42,275 nucleotides of DNA from Minisyncoccota bacterium (GTDB lineage: Bacteria > Patescibacteriota > Minisyncoccia > JAHIHE01 > JAGLIN01), in assembly GCA_028690055.1 (NCBI GenBank), contig JAQVBZ010000015.1, forward strand, positions 1 to 42,275, in the 5' to 3' direction. How positions within the stretch are numbered: the stretch's first letter is position 1; the number at the start of each line of letters is the position of its first letter. A program made the position numbers and the translations under genes. Shown here piece by piece: positions 12,815-20,411 of this stretch. The notes beneath the pieces are model-generated. The model searched no databases. It was not told the DNA's origin and saw only the letters and a list, made by a program, of their open reading frames with translations.

Positions 12815-12863
12815 AAAAAGCAGCCACGAAAGGAAACACTTTCTGTGCGCTGCTTATTTTTTT
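12815..12863 (+). terminator. Strong terminator ending the array
   Basis: AAGCAGC (12818-12824) with GCTGCTT (12849-12855), an inner CGAAAG/CTTTC stem, then A and seven T. It is the most complete terminator of the first 13 kb; no repeated RNA fold occurs downstream. Confidence 0.75.
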
Positions 12864-12957
12864 ACCAAAATATCAAACATCTAATTCGCTCTATCATTCC
12901 AGAGTTAGTGGTATAAGCCGTCTCAGAGCGCAATAGTAGGTAAGCTATCTGTCAGTT

Positions 12958-12986
12958 TTGACTTTATAGTTTTAAAATGGTAAGAT
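12958..12986 (+). promoter_or_regulatory. Promoter of gene 13079
   Basis: TTGACT (12958-12963), 17-nt spacer, TAAGAT (12981-12986). It lies in the otherwise gene-free stretch 12864-13078, where I see nothing else. Confidence 0.55.
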
Positions 12987-13078
12987 ATAGTTGAAGTTAA
13001 TATCTTTTTATTTTGTTTATTTCAAGAAAACAGTTTTTTGTGCAATTAAATAATACTATTTTATAATAATTAAATAAT

Positions 13079-13348
13079 ATGGATATACTAAAATTTCTTG
13101 AAGAGATTAATGCGATAAAAGACAAACTATATCAAGAAGTCGGAGAAAAACATGAAAATCTCAGTTTTCCTTTTTTGGTTAGAGAACTTTTAGAATCTAA
13201 AAGGTTAGACGAACAAATGGCTGTTGATTTGCGAGAATTATGGAAGACTCGTAACGAAGTGGTTTCTTCGCGAAATGCAGTCAAAGAAATATCTTCTAGC
13301 ACTCAGGTTGTTCTAGCTAGAACGATTAATAATCTTAATCAAAACTAA
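13079..13348 (+). CDS. Small helical hypothetical protein (89 aa)
   Basis: An 89-residue, almost wholly helical protein (MDILKFLEEINAIKDKLYQEVG...). The middle part, FLVRELLESKRLDEQMAVDLRELWKTRNEVVSS, has a leucine-rich, Arg/Asn-containing pattern like HEPN-type or DUF4145-like helical bundles (the RNxVV phrase near the end resembles an Rx4-6H-type site but lacks the His). There is no clear Shine-Dalgarno, so it may be read from a short leader after the promoter at 12958. The methyltransferase gene follows 65 nt later. Confidence 0.6.
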   Translation: MDILKFLEEINAIKDKLYQEVGEKHENLSFPFLVRELLESKRLDEQMAVDLRELWKTRNEVVSSRNAVKEISSSTQVVLARTINNLNQN

Positions 13349-13413
13349 TTATGGAAATTTTTAAATAACCTTGCAAGCCGGAGCAGATTGCTGAGAATAA
13401 AGCTGAGGAACCC

Positions 13414-14154
13414 GTGAAAAAGGAAAGCAGAATATTGAGCGGGGCAGAAATAAGGGAGAATCTGGAAGATCCGAATTATTTGCCTTCGCGCAAAGAGATT
13501 ATTACGGCGTTTCCAGGGAGGAATGATTTGTGGGAATATTGCACAAAAGAAGAAGATCAAGTTTTTGAGTTTTTTAACGAAGAACATTTAGAAGCTTTGG
13601 CTGATTATTTTATAGAGAGAATCAAGGAATGTGGTAAGGGGGAAGACGATCCTCTTATAATCCTTGAAATGGGAGCGGGTAATGGCAAATTGTCTCATTT
13701 TTTACAACAAAAATTAGAGAAAAAGGCGCCGGGGCAAATAAAAGTTGTTGCTACAGATTCGGGAAGTTGGAAAATAGAAAATGTCTTTCCTGTTGAAAAG
13801 CTGTCGTGTGATGAGGCATTGGAAACACATAAACCAGATATCGTTGTTTTCTCTTGGATGCCCAATGGAGCTGATTATACCGAAGAGATGAGGGAATGTC
13901 CTACCGTTAAGGAATACGTGCTCATCGGAGAGACTGGAGGTGGCTGTTGTGGTAATGAATGGGAAACTTGGGGGTGTGATTATGACTATGATGAGGATAA
14001 GGGAATTCCTCCTTTTGAAAAAGACGGTTTTGAGATAGAAAGTCTTGAAGATTTACATAAGTTACAGATTTGTCGCACGGATTATAATTTAAGAGATCTT
14101 AGTCACTCCAATACGGTCTCTTTTAAAAGAAAGAAGTCGGAATCGGCAGATTAG
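13414..14154 (+). CDS. Class I SAM-dependent methyltransferase-like protein
   Basis: A 246-residue protein with a Rossmann methyltransferase core. Motif I is ILEMGAGNGKLSHFL (about 84-98), which binds the SAM methionine and ribose; an acidic strand end ATDSG (about 116-120) is motif II; and PDIVVFSWMPNG (about 141-152) sits at the motif IV position. The C-terminal part contains GGGCCGNEWETWGCDYDYDED and a Trp-rich region seen in substrate-binding lids. The substrate is unknown. The start is GTG 13414 behind GAGGAA. It is followed by a clear terminator. It could be an inactive fold, since the motif IV residues are not diagnostic. Confidence 0.72.
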   Translation: MKKESRILSGAEIRENLEDPNYLPSRKEIITAFPGRNDLWEYCTKEEDQVFEFFNEEHLEALADYFIERIKECGKGEDDPLIILEMGAGNGKLSHFLQQKLEKKAPGQIKVVATDSGSWKIENVFPVEKLSCDEALETHKPDIVVFSWMPNGADYTEEMRECPTVKEYVLIGETGGGCCGNEWETWGCDYDYDEDKGIPPFEKDGFEIESLEDLHKLQICRTDYNLRDLSHSNTVSFKRKKSESAD

Positions 14155-14183
14155 TAAAATTATCGTTTTAATCTGTTTATCTA

Positions 14184-14212
14184 AAAAAACGACCTTTTGA
14201 AAGGTTGTTTTT
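14184..14212 (+). terminator. Terminator after methyltransferase gene
   Basis: ACGACCTTTtgAAAGGTTGT (14189-14208) flanked by A-run and T-run. It can act in both directions, so it may also serve the convergent minus-strand CCA gene. Confidence 0.7.
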
Positions 14213-14269
14213 TTATCTAAAGGATAGGTGATAACAAATCGATTTTAATCGTAAATCTTCCTAATATAG

Positions 14270-16222
14270 TTATTGTGTTTTTTCCTCGAATAACTCTCTG
14301 AAAAGTTCGTTGGTTTTTTTGTCGAGTTCTTTGCGTGGAATCTTCTGTGCCTTCGGTTTTTCTAAGAGATTGGCTATGTCTGTTTGCAGTGATACTATGT
14401 CTTCATTTTTTACGATTTCTCGCAAAATACTCTGCAGTATGCCATCTTCTTTTATGATTCTCTTTATTTCTTGTTGGGCTTCTTCTCTGGAGTAATTTTC
14501 ATTTTCTGCAAACAGTTTTTTCAGATGGTCGGATAGTGCGGGGACTATGCTGTGGAAACTCAGGCTTTCGAAAAACAGCACGCCACTTTTCGTATTCATC
14601 GTCCAATTGGAGCTATTTTCAGATTGTTTGAGATAGCTTAGGATTTCATTCGAGTCGATAAAATCTCCTCTCTCTTTCGAACTTTGTACATTAGTCCGGT
14701 TTTTGGCATCTTCTATCTTGAAATCTTCGTAAATTTTCGCTATGTCCGTAAGCCTCTGCTCTTTTTGCGGGATGCGGCTTTCGTCTTGTGGAATTCCGCC
14801 TCGGCTGTCTATCTTCCATAGTTCTAATAACAGAGGGAAATCGGGATTTTCCATAAGCTCTTTCTTTTTGCTGTCTTTCATTATCAGAAAATCACTTTTC
14901 TTCATATGGTTGGCGACTAGCCATACGACCTTATCGACAAATTCATTATCGAACCCCAGTCCCTCTTTCGAAATTCTTTTTTCTCGGGCAAAATCTTCCA
15001 TGTCTATTCTTTCCCTACTATCCGGATCTTTTTGCATTTTTTCATACTTTTCCAGGCGCGTGGATTTTGAGGGAGCTTTTAGGATTGACTCAGCCAATTG
15101 CGCTGAAAGTTTTTCGTGTGAGTAGAAAGTTATTTTTTCTTGATCTTGCTTCTCCTGTTCTTCACCTTTGTTCTCTTTTCCGATGTCGTGCAGCAGTGTC
15201 GCCCAGATAAGTTCTTCCGGTGCACCTTCCGGCAAGTTTTGCAGGCAGAGTTTCGTATGTTCCCAGACATTACCCTCGCTATGATGTTTACGCGGCTGCT
15301 CGATTTTTTGCATATTATAGATTTCCGGGATGATCAGTTCCATCAGCCCGGTTTCCATCAGGTCTTCCAAGATAGCTATGCGGTTTTTGCTCTTGAGAAT
15401 TTTTGTCATTTCGCTGCGAATCCTCTGGTTGAGGTGGAACATCTCTTTGAATTCGTTTCTGTTGTTTTCGTCGGCGAGCCACGCTCTCACCGCTTGGGCG
15501 GATGCCTCGTCTTCTTCGAATTCCAAAGTACCTTTGAATCGGAAATAGCGGATGAGGCGTATCCGGTCCTGCATTATGTTTTCGGTCGGATCGCCCGCAA
15601 AGCGTATAGTCTTATTTCGCAAATCTTCCAATCCTCCCACATAATCGACGACTTCTCCCGTTGTCGGATCGTAGAAAAGCGCGTTTATGGTTAAATCCCT
15701 CCGTGTGGCATCTTCGGCCGCAGTCACGCCTTCGGTCTGCACTTTGTCCGCGTGCCTGCCTCTGACGTGCTTTTGTCCGTTTGGGTCCATGTCTTCTGTC
15801 TCGCCGTTTTCCTCGTCAAGATTCTCTTCATAGATATCTTTTCTAAAGACTGCGATTTCGATACCGCCACCACAGGCCTCTTCTGTGTTTTCCTCATCTG
15901 TTTTTATAACTATTATTCCGTGTTTTTCCTGTTGTCCCAGATAATAGGCTCTGTCTCCGAATATTTGTTTTATTTCTTCTATACTGGCGGAAGTCGCAAT
16001 GTCGATATCCTTCGGATCTCTTCCGAGAAGATAGTCTCTGACAGCTCCACCGACGAAATAGGCTTCGGCATGATTTCCTTTCAGTAGCTTGATTATTTCT
16101 ATGGCCTCATTTTCTTCTTTATTCCATTCTCTCTCCGGAAAAAATTCAGTGATAGTTGCTTTAGATTCAGTCGGTTCAGTTTCGTTTTCTTGATTGTTTG
16201 TATTTGGCATATGCTCAAACAT
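14270..16222 (-). CDS. cca: CCA-adding enzyme / poly(A) polymerase family with HD domain
   Basis: A 650-residue tRNA nucleotidyltransferase-family protein, which adds or repairs the 3' CCA of tRNA. The class II nucleotidyltransferase signature is AYFVGGAVRDYLLGRDPKDIDIAT near residues 54-77 (the DxD carboxylates are in KDIDIA). The motif RRDLTINAL and the YVGGLEDL loop follow, then RLIRYFRF and the KMxDL-like region. An HD phosphohydrolase domain follows (LLHDIGKE, about 343-350). It is longer than the usual 400-480 residues because of an acidic N-terminal tail, an insertion after the catalytic core (around NGETEDMDPNGQ) and a charged C-terminal third. The start is MFEHMPN at 16222, or the Met at 16210; neither has a strong RBS. 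It is read with the regulator gene 18 nt upstream. Confidence 0.88.
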   Translation of the reverse strand: MFEHMPNTNNQENETEPTESKATITEFFPEREWNKEENEAIEIIKLLKGNHAEAYFVGGAVRDYLLGRDPKDIDIATSASIEEIKQIFGDRAYYLGQQEKHGIIVIKTDEENTEEACGGGIEIAVFRKDIYEENLDEENGETEDMDPNGQKHVRGRHADKVQTEGVTAAEDATRRDLTINALFYDPTTGEVVDYVGGLEDLRNKTIRFAGDPTENIMQDRIRLIRYFRFKGTLEFEEDEASAQAVRAWLADENNRNEFKEMFHLNQRIRSEMTKILKSKNRIAILEDLMETGLMELIIPEIYNMQKIEQPRKHHSEGNVWEHTKLCLQNLPEGAPEELIWATLLHDIGKENKGEEQEKQDQEKITFYSHEKLSAQLAESILKAPSKSTRLEKYEKMQKDPDSRERIDMEDFAREKRISKEGLGFDNEFVDKVVWLVANHMKKSDFLIMKDSKKKELMENPDFPLLLELWKIDSRGGIPQDESRIPQKEQRLTDIAKIYEDFKIEDAKNRTNVQSSKERGDFIDSNEILSYLKQSENSSNWTMNTKSGVLFFESLSFHSIVPALSDHLKKLFAENENYSREEAQQEIKRIIKEDGILQSILREIVKNEDIVSLQTDIANLLEKPKAQKIPRKELDKKTNELFRELFEEKTQ

Positions 16223-16240
16223 ATTTATAGAATTTATAAA

Positions 16241-16996
16241 TTAATTTTTCTCCCCCGATATATCCCAAAAATAATCATAGATGCTTTTGATACCAGTGTA
16301 GATCGCTTCGTGTTTGATGGCTGTGATGAAGGGGGGATTGCCGGAGAAGAATATCACTTTATCGTTCATCAGCCAGAGCGAGGAGCGGAATTTTATTTCT
16401 TGGGGCATCTCGCGGATCTCGATGTTTTGAATCTGGAGTTTCTCCGGTTTGATGTCTCGGAAAGCGCCGAAGGGGATCAGCGTTCTGGTCAGGATCTGTT
16501 TTTTGGTTTTTTGCACGGAGAAGAATTTGCCGATTTCGTCATCGAATATCTTCGAGTAGTTACCTTCGCCCGGAGTGTCTATAGTGTAGATGATGGATTT
16601 CTTGTCGCTTTCGGAAATGATTTTGTGGATGAAATTCTTGATATTGGTTTTGGTGTCGAAAGTTTCCGCGAAAGGGAAATGGGAATCGGTGCGGTAGAGT
16701 CCGGTGAGCAGCGTACCTAATTCTTGGGCGATGCTGATTTTGTTTTCCAGCGTTTCGATCAGGGCGTGCGGTGATTCTACCCAATAATAGGTCGTGCCTT
16801 TATATCTGTGGGTGGTCAGATAGTTGCCGGCGCTGAGCTTTTCCAAGATGCTGATGGCGGTCGTGCGGGGGAGGTCCGCTTTTTTGGCGATGTGCGCTGC
16901 CGGCGCTTCGCCTAACTGTGTGAGCGCGAGATAAATCCGGATTTCATTTTCAGAAAAGCCGAGTTCGGCCAGGCTTTTTTTGATGCGATTTTTCAT
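16241..16996 (-). CDS. TrmB-family transcriptional regulator
   Basis: A 251-residue regulator. The N-terminal winged helix-turn-helix has the TrmB layout: LAELGFSENEIRIYLALTQLG, then APAAHIAKKADLPRTTAISILEKLSAGNYL, and a YKGTTYYWVE wing. The C-terminal 150 residues form a ligand-sensing region of the PLD-like type often fused to these domains (MNDKVIFFSG near the end). Such proteins often control sugar or redox genes; the ligand cannot be told. The palindrome TTGTCGA-N6-TCGACAA just upstream (17012-17031) is a likely self-operator. The CCA gene is co-transcribed. Confidence 0.8.
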   Translation of the reverse strand: MKNRIKKSLAELGFSENEIRIYLALTQLGEAPAAHIAKKADLPRTTAISILEKLSAGNYLTTHRYKGTTYYWVESPHALIETLENKISIAQELGTLLTGLYRTDSHFPFAETFDTKTNIKNFIHKIISESDKKSIIYTIDTPGEGNYSKIFDDEIGKFFSVQKTKKQILTRTLIPFGAFRDIKPEKLQIQNIEIREMPQEIKFRSSLWLMNDKVIFFSGNPPFITAIKHEAIYTGIKSIYDYFWDISGEKN

Positions 16997-17011
16997 ATAT
17001 TTTACGGTTGT

Positions 17012-17031
17012 TGTCGAAAAATATCGACAAT
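17012..17031 (-). promoter_or_regulatory. Palindromic operator before TrmB-like gene
   Basis: TTGTCGA and TCGACAA arms around an AT-rich centre, about 16 nt upstream of the regulator start codon. The position suits autoregulation by a dimeric winged-helix protein. No other copy was noticed in the window. Confidence 0.5.
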
Positions 17032-17129
17032 ATATTATTAAATAATGGCTTATTTTAAACGAACGAGTAATAGCTTTTGTAAAATTGATACAAAAATGCT
17101 TGTTTATATAATAATACGCTTATAGAACA

Positions 17130-17159
17130 TTGACAATAAATACCGGATTAACTTAATCT
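17130..17159 (+). promoter_or_regulatory. Promoter of coaD operon
   Basis: TTGACA (17130-17135), 18-nt spacer, TAATCT (17154-17159). The -10 box lies inside the left end of the inverted repeat 17142-17275. Confidence 0.5.
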
Positions 17160-17275
17160 GTAGCATAATGATTTCATTCTTATTCCCCCTCACCCCGACC
17201 CTCTTCCGGTAGGAGAGGGGGAAATGCCAGATGTCTGTAATAAAAGTATGGAATAGATTAAGTTGATTCGGTATA
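17142..17275. repeat. Large inverted repeat upstream of coaD
   Basis: The ends ACCGGATTAACTTAATCT and AGATTAAGTTGATTCGGT are complementary (two G-U in RNA). Inside lies a second stem, TTCCCCCTC with GAGGGGGAA (17184-17224). The segment with TAGCATAATGATTTCATTC is echoed near 37279-37310, so this is a dispersed palindromic element that landed between promoter and gene. Confidence 0.55.
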
Positions 17276-17322
17276 TAGAGATAAAACAAAAACAAAAGCG
17301 GAGGAAAAGAAATGCAAAATGT

Positions 17323-17796
17323 GTGTGTGTTTATCCCGGGACCTTTTGCCCGCCCACTTTCGGACATCTGGAAATCGTGAAGAAGGCAGCGGAAATGTTC
17401 GGTGAAGTATATATCATCTGTTCCGCCAATCCCGATAAGGAAGGCAGTGTGCTTTTCTCTCCTGAAGAGTGCCGGGAGATGTGGTGGTCTTACGATCTGC
17501 CGGTGGGGGTTAAGATTGCTACACTTGCGGAATTTATGGAAAAAGAAATCGACTTCTCGCGCGTGGTGATGGTGCGAGGCGTTCGGGATGACGGGGATTT
17601 CGAATACGAGAAGAAAGTGATGATGGGAAACAACCGGGAGCTCGGCATCGATAAATTTCTGGTGATAGTGAGTGAGGAAAAATATAAGAATGTCTCGTCG
17701 ACGCTGGCAAGGAAGCTGGCAACAGCGGGAGACGGAGTAGGTCTTGCTGAAATAGTTTCTAATGAAGTGGCAAAAAAGTTGATGGAGAGAATATAA
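17323..17796 (+). CDS. coaD: Phosphopantetheine adenylyltransferase
   Basis: Transfers AMP to 4'-phosphopantetheine, the penultimate step of coenzyme A synthesis. Family motifs: YPGTFCPPTFGHLEI (nucleotidyltransferase TxGH site), ANPDK, RGVRDDGDFEYEKKV, and a C-terminal VSSTLARKL in place of the usual ISSS. The frame has only weak starts: GTG 17323 (18 nt from the RBS) or TTG 17263. The ATG at 17312, ideally spaced from GGAGG (17300-17304), is out of frame; removing one GT from the (GT)5 run at 17321-17330 would give MQNVCVYPGTF, a normal CoaD start. So the gene may be phase-variable or carry a sequence error. Length (157-161 aa) is normal. It is followed by 17816 in the same direction. Confidence 0.85.
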   Translation: MCVYPGTFCPPTFGHLEIVKKAAEMFGEVYIICSANPDKEGSVLFSPEECREMWWSYDLPVGVKIATLAEFMEKEIDFSRVVMVRGVRDDGDFEYEKKVMMGNNRELGIDKFLVIVSEEKYKNVSSTLARKLATAGDGVGLAEIVSNEVAKKLMERI

Positions 17797-17815
17797 GATA
17801 AACGGAGAAGAATCT

Positions 17816-18211
17816 ATGGAATTTGATTTTGCCCTGATACTTATGGGGCATCTGGTAGGAGACTATCTTCTGCAAAGCAAGGAGATGGCGCTTCGAAAAA
17901 CGGAGCTGGGACTAAAAGGGTTCGCATGGTGTTTTCTACATTCAATGGTCTACGCTTTGACGGTGTGCGTTTTTCTTTGGAGCTTTGATGGGTGGGTATT
18001 GGCGTTGGTCTTCATGACGCACTTTCCGTTGGACCGCTGGTCTTTGGCTTCTAAGTGGCTCAGGCTCATCCGCGGACGGGATTTCGTTAAGGCCGTCGAG
18101 TCGAAAGATAAATTTCGTGAAGTCGATATCGCATTTTCTTGTTTGGTTTATGCGGTGGCGGACAATACGATGCATCTGGTGCTTATGTATTATTTGCTAA
18201 GGATAATATAA
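17816..18211 (+). CDS. DUF3307-like membrane protein
   Basis: A 131-residue integral membrane protein. The start MEFDFALILMGHLVGDYLLQSKEMALRK carries the H-x-x-x-D-Y/F-x-L-Q signature of DUF3307 proteins, whose function is unknown. A second His (LHSMVYALTV) and a third (MTHFPLDRW) follow in membrane segments, as in that family; about three or four helices are predicted. AGAAG lies upstream of the ATG, 20 nt after coaD. The family is known from many bacteria, sometimes beside restriction or regulatory genes; nothing here narrows it. Confidence 0.7.
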   Translation: MEFDFALILMGHLVGDYLLQSKEMALRKTELGLKGFAWCFLHSMVYALTVCVFLWSFDGWVLALVFMTHFPLDRWSLASKWLRLIRGRDFVKAVESKDKFREVDIAFSCLVYAVADNTMHLVLMYYLLRII

Positions 18212-18276
18212 ATACAAAATAGGTATGTAATCTTGAAAGAATATATCGTATAAAAATAAAAAGCGAGGAAACAAAA

Positions 18277-18552
18277 ATGAGCTTGAACATAACAGTCGGA
18301 AGAATAAGGGAAATAGTACAGGAGCACGAAGGAGAGAAGGAAGAAACTGAAGTAGTCGTTTGGTACACACTGAGAGTCGGTTTTCTGAGAAAACTAGCGT
18401 GGTTTTTGAAAAATCAAGATGACGATTTCGATTTGAAGCTGACACTGACACTAAAGGAAGATTTCGATATCTGTATCTTTGGGGAAAGGGGCTTTGTAAA
18501 TTTCGAAGCGGAAGTGTGGATGAATGAAGAAAAACCTTGCAAGAGAGTATAG
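18277..18552 (+). CDS. Small hypothetical protein (91 aa)
   Basis: A 91-residue acidic protein with AGCGAGG upstream of its ATG. The centre, EVVVWYTLRVGFLRKLAWFLKNQ, and the later DFDICIFGERGF resemble the protein at 12498 in order and spacing. It looks like a small alpha-beta domain. It is the last gene after coaD and the DUF3307-like gene and is closed by a very strong terminator. Function unknown. Confidence 0.6.
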   Translation: MSLNITVGRIREIVQEHEGEKEETEVVVWYTLRVGFLRKLAWFLKNQDDDFDLKLTLTLKEDFDICIFGERGFVNFEAEVWMNEEKPCKRV

Positions 18553-18607
18553 AAAAACGATTAATTCCTTGCGAGATTAACTGGTGATTGAAATAATAGA
18601 ATTTAAA

Positions 18608-18663
18608 AGCAGTTGCGGAATCGTTATAATTAATTAAACGATTCCGCAACTGCTAATTTTTTT
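18608..18663 (+). terminator. Very strong terminator
   Basis: An 18-bp perfect stem, AGCAGTTGCGGAATCGTT with AACGATTCCGCAACTGCT, followed by AATTTTTTT. Confidence 0.85.
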
Positions 18664-19146
18664 GTTCGCATTATATTTTTGCTAGGAACGTGAAGTAGGT
18701 CGGGAGTATATACTATGAAGTGTAGATGGTTAAAAGTTGGAATTGTTGTGAAGAGTTTAAGATAATGTTTTTATACTTGATGAATCGTAGCTACTGGATT
18801 CCGGATATTTCGTAGCAACGAAATTCTGGAATGACAGATAGGAGAGGATGCGCGCTAATCGTGGAGTAGCAGGTTTTAACCTGCGCTGCTATCCCATACA
18901 GGATAAACAAATGCACTTATCTCATTTATCGGCTATCCCACACGGGCTAAACAAACGTATGCGCCGCATTTATCGACTTGGGACAACCGCGCGGGATGAA
19001 TCCCGCTGCTCCATAAGAGCGATCGATTATTTTGAATATTAGATTTATCTCATATCGTACGGGGATTCCGGATATTTCGTAGTAACGAAATTCTGGAATG
19101 ACAATAATAAACAATAATGAATAGTAATAAACCTTAATAAACAATA
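18664..19146. repeat. Gene-free stretch with palindromic repeats
   Basis: Contains two copies of a REP-like palindrome with ATTCCGGATATTTCGTAG and CGAAATTCTGGAATGACA ends (18796-18837, 19066-19103). Between them is a block (18858-19015) of stems such as GTAGCAGGTTTTAACCTGC and GCGGGATGAATCCCGC, the same family as the repeats near 34.93 and 36.19 kb. I see no gene here; the short frames that cross it are repeat sequence. Confidence 0.6.
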
Positions 19147-19183
19147 AAAAACAGAGACGTATTAAGTTTGTCTCTGTTTTTTG
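19147..19183 (-). terminator. Terminator of the DsbA-like gene
   Basis: AAAAACAGAGAC (19147-19158) pairs with GTCTCTGTTTTT (19170-19181). It is about 50 nt beyond the stop of the minus-strand gene 19234-20340, with A- and T-runs on both sides. Confidence 0.65.
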
Positions 19184-19233
19184 TTATGCTGCAAAATAAT
19201 TCTTATGGGTTATGAAACAACTGTAATACCGAA

Positions 19234-20340
19234 TTATCCGCAGCTGGCGTCAGTGTCAGTTCCTTCGGCGTAACCGAATCCTGCGGAAGGGGCGGTTGAG
19301 CTGAGGGTTTGGCTACATTCTTCCGGGGTGGTTGTGAATCCGGCGCAGATGGTTTCGAGGTAGCTGGCGGCGTTGCGAGAGCTGGCGATTTGCATGCCGT
19401 TGACAACCAGGGTAGGCGAGCCTGTGACCTGATATTTGGTGACGGCTTCTTGGAAAACCGGGAAAACAGGATAGGTGCCGTTTCTCCAAGTAGTTTGGTC
19501 GGCGTAGTTGGCCATAATCTTGTACTGGCTGTCGGTGGCTGCTACACAAGTGTCGAGGCTGGCAGTGTCGATGCCGGTTTGGGCCAGACATTTAGCACCA
19601 TCTCCGTCAGCCAAGAAGCATTCGAGATAAGACATAAATTTATCACCTTGGTTCTGCATGATGCAGTACTGGTTCATCTCTTCTCTGAGTTCTTTTTCGT
19701 CATGCATTGCATAGTCACAGAACTCCAGTTTGAAATCGATTTTGTCTCCCAGGGCTTTAACTGCAGGGATCATTCCTTTTTCCGCCTGGGTTCCGTAAGG
19801 GCAGTGACTCATCACGAAGAGTTCAACTACCGGCTTGTCGGCCTTGGTTAGGCTGGCCAGGGATTGCTCTTTTTCAGCTGCGGCCTGTGCTTCTGCTTCG
19901 GCTTTCTGCTGCTGGATTTCGGCGATGGAGATAGCTTGCGGGAAGAATACGGTCTTATCCTTGGTCAGGTAAGTCGTGTATTCTTGGTCATTGATGTTCA
20001 GTTTCAACTTTATGAGCCCGTTTTCTTCGGTTACCTCCAAGACTTCAGCAACAGCTCCCTCCGCAACGAGATTCTCATTAACAAACTTGGTAGCTTCCTC
20101 GATGGTCATCTTCGATTCAACTCCCAATACCTTGTCGAACTTTCCGTTCGTATAACCGGAGTAGGCCACGATTGCAACCACGACGATGGTTAGTATAGCG
20201 AGGAATTTTTTGTTGATAGGTTTGGATTTCTTCGCATCATCGGTCTCGGTCTCAGTTTCGGTTGTTTCTACTACTTCCGCTTCGCTGGTTGTGAAAGCTT
20301 CTTGTTCTACAGCCGTCTCCTCTGTTTTTTCTTCTTCCAT
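19234..20340 (-). CDS. Membrane-anchored DsbA-like thiol oxidoreductase
   Basis: A 368-residue protein. An acidic, Thr/Glu-rich cytoplasmic tail (1-45) precedes one membrane helix (about 47-65, FLAILTIVVVAIVAYSG). An extracytoplasmic region follows, with a charged Gln/Ala-rich linker (about 140-165) and a thioredoxin-fold domain from about 170. The active site is CPYG in VMSHCPYGTQAEKG. The cis-proline loop is TGSPTLVVNG, near 325. Extra cysteines (CDYAM, QYCIM, LECF, KCL, TCV, ICAGF, ECS) suggest structural disulfides. It probably forms or rearranges disulfides in exported proteins, of which this window encodes several Cys-containing ones. Own promoter at 20376-20403. Confidence 0.82.
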   Translation of the reverse strand: MEEEKTEETAVEQEAFTTSEAEVVETTETETETDDAKKSKPINKKFLAILTIVVVAIVAYSGYTNGKFDKVLGVESKMTIEEATKFVNENLVAEGAVAEVLEVTEENGLIKLKLNINDQEYTTYLTKDKTVFFPQAISIAEIQQQKAEAEAQAAAEKEQSLASLTKADKPVVELFVMSHCPYGTQAEKGMIPAVKALGDKIDFKLEFCDYAMHDEKELREEMNQYCIMQNQGDKFMSYLECFLADGDGAKCLAQTGIDTASLDTCVAATDSQYKIMANYADQTTWRNGTYPVFPVFQEAVTKYQVTGSPTLVVNGMQIASSRNAASYLETICAGFTTTPEECSQTLSSTAPSAGFGYAEGTDTDASCG

Positions 20341-20375
20341 ATTTTATAATTAAGTTAATGGTAAATTATTCCCTA

Positions 20376-20403
20376 ATTCTAGCATATAAAGGGATTTAGT
20401 CAA
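20376..20403 (-). promoter_or_regulatory. Promoter of the DsbA-like gene
   Basis: On the minus strand TTGACT, 16-nt spacer, TAGAAT, about 35 nt upstream of the start codon. It overlaps no gene; the yraN stop is at 20412. Confidence 0.6.
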
Positions 20404-20411
20404 AAATTGAG

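Noticed and set aside
18848-19042. Open frame of 64 codons on the plus strand
   Set aside because: It lies entirely within REP-like palindromes that recur elsewhere in the window.
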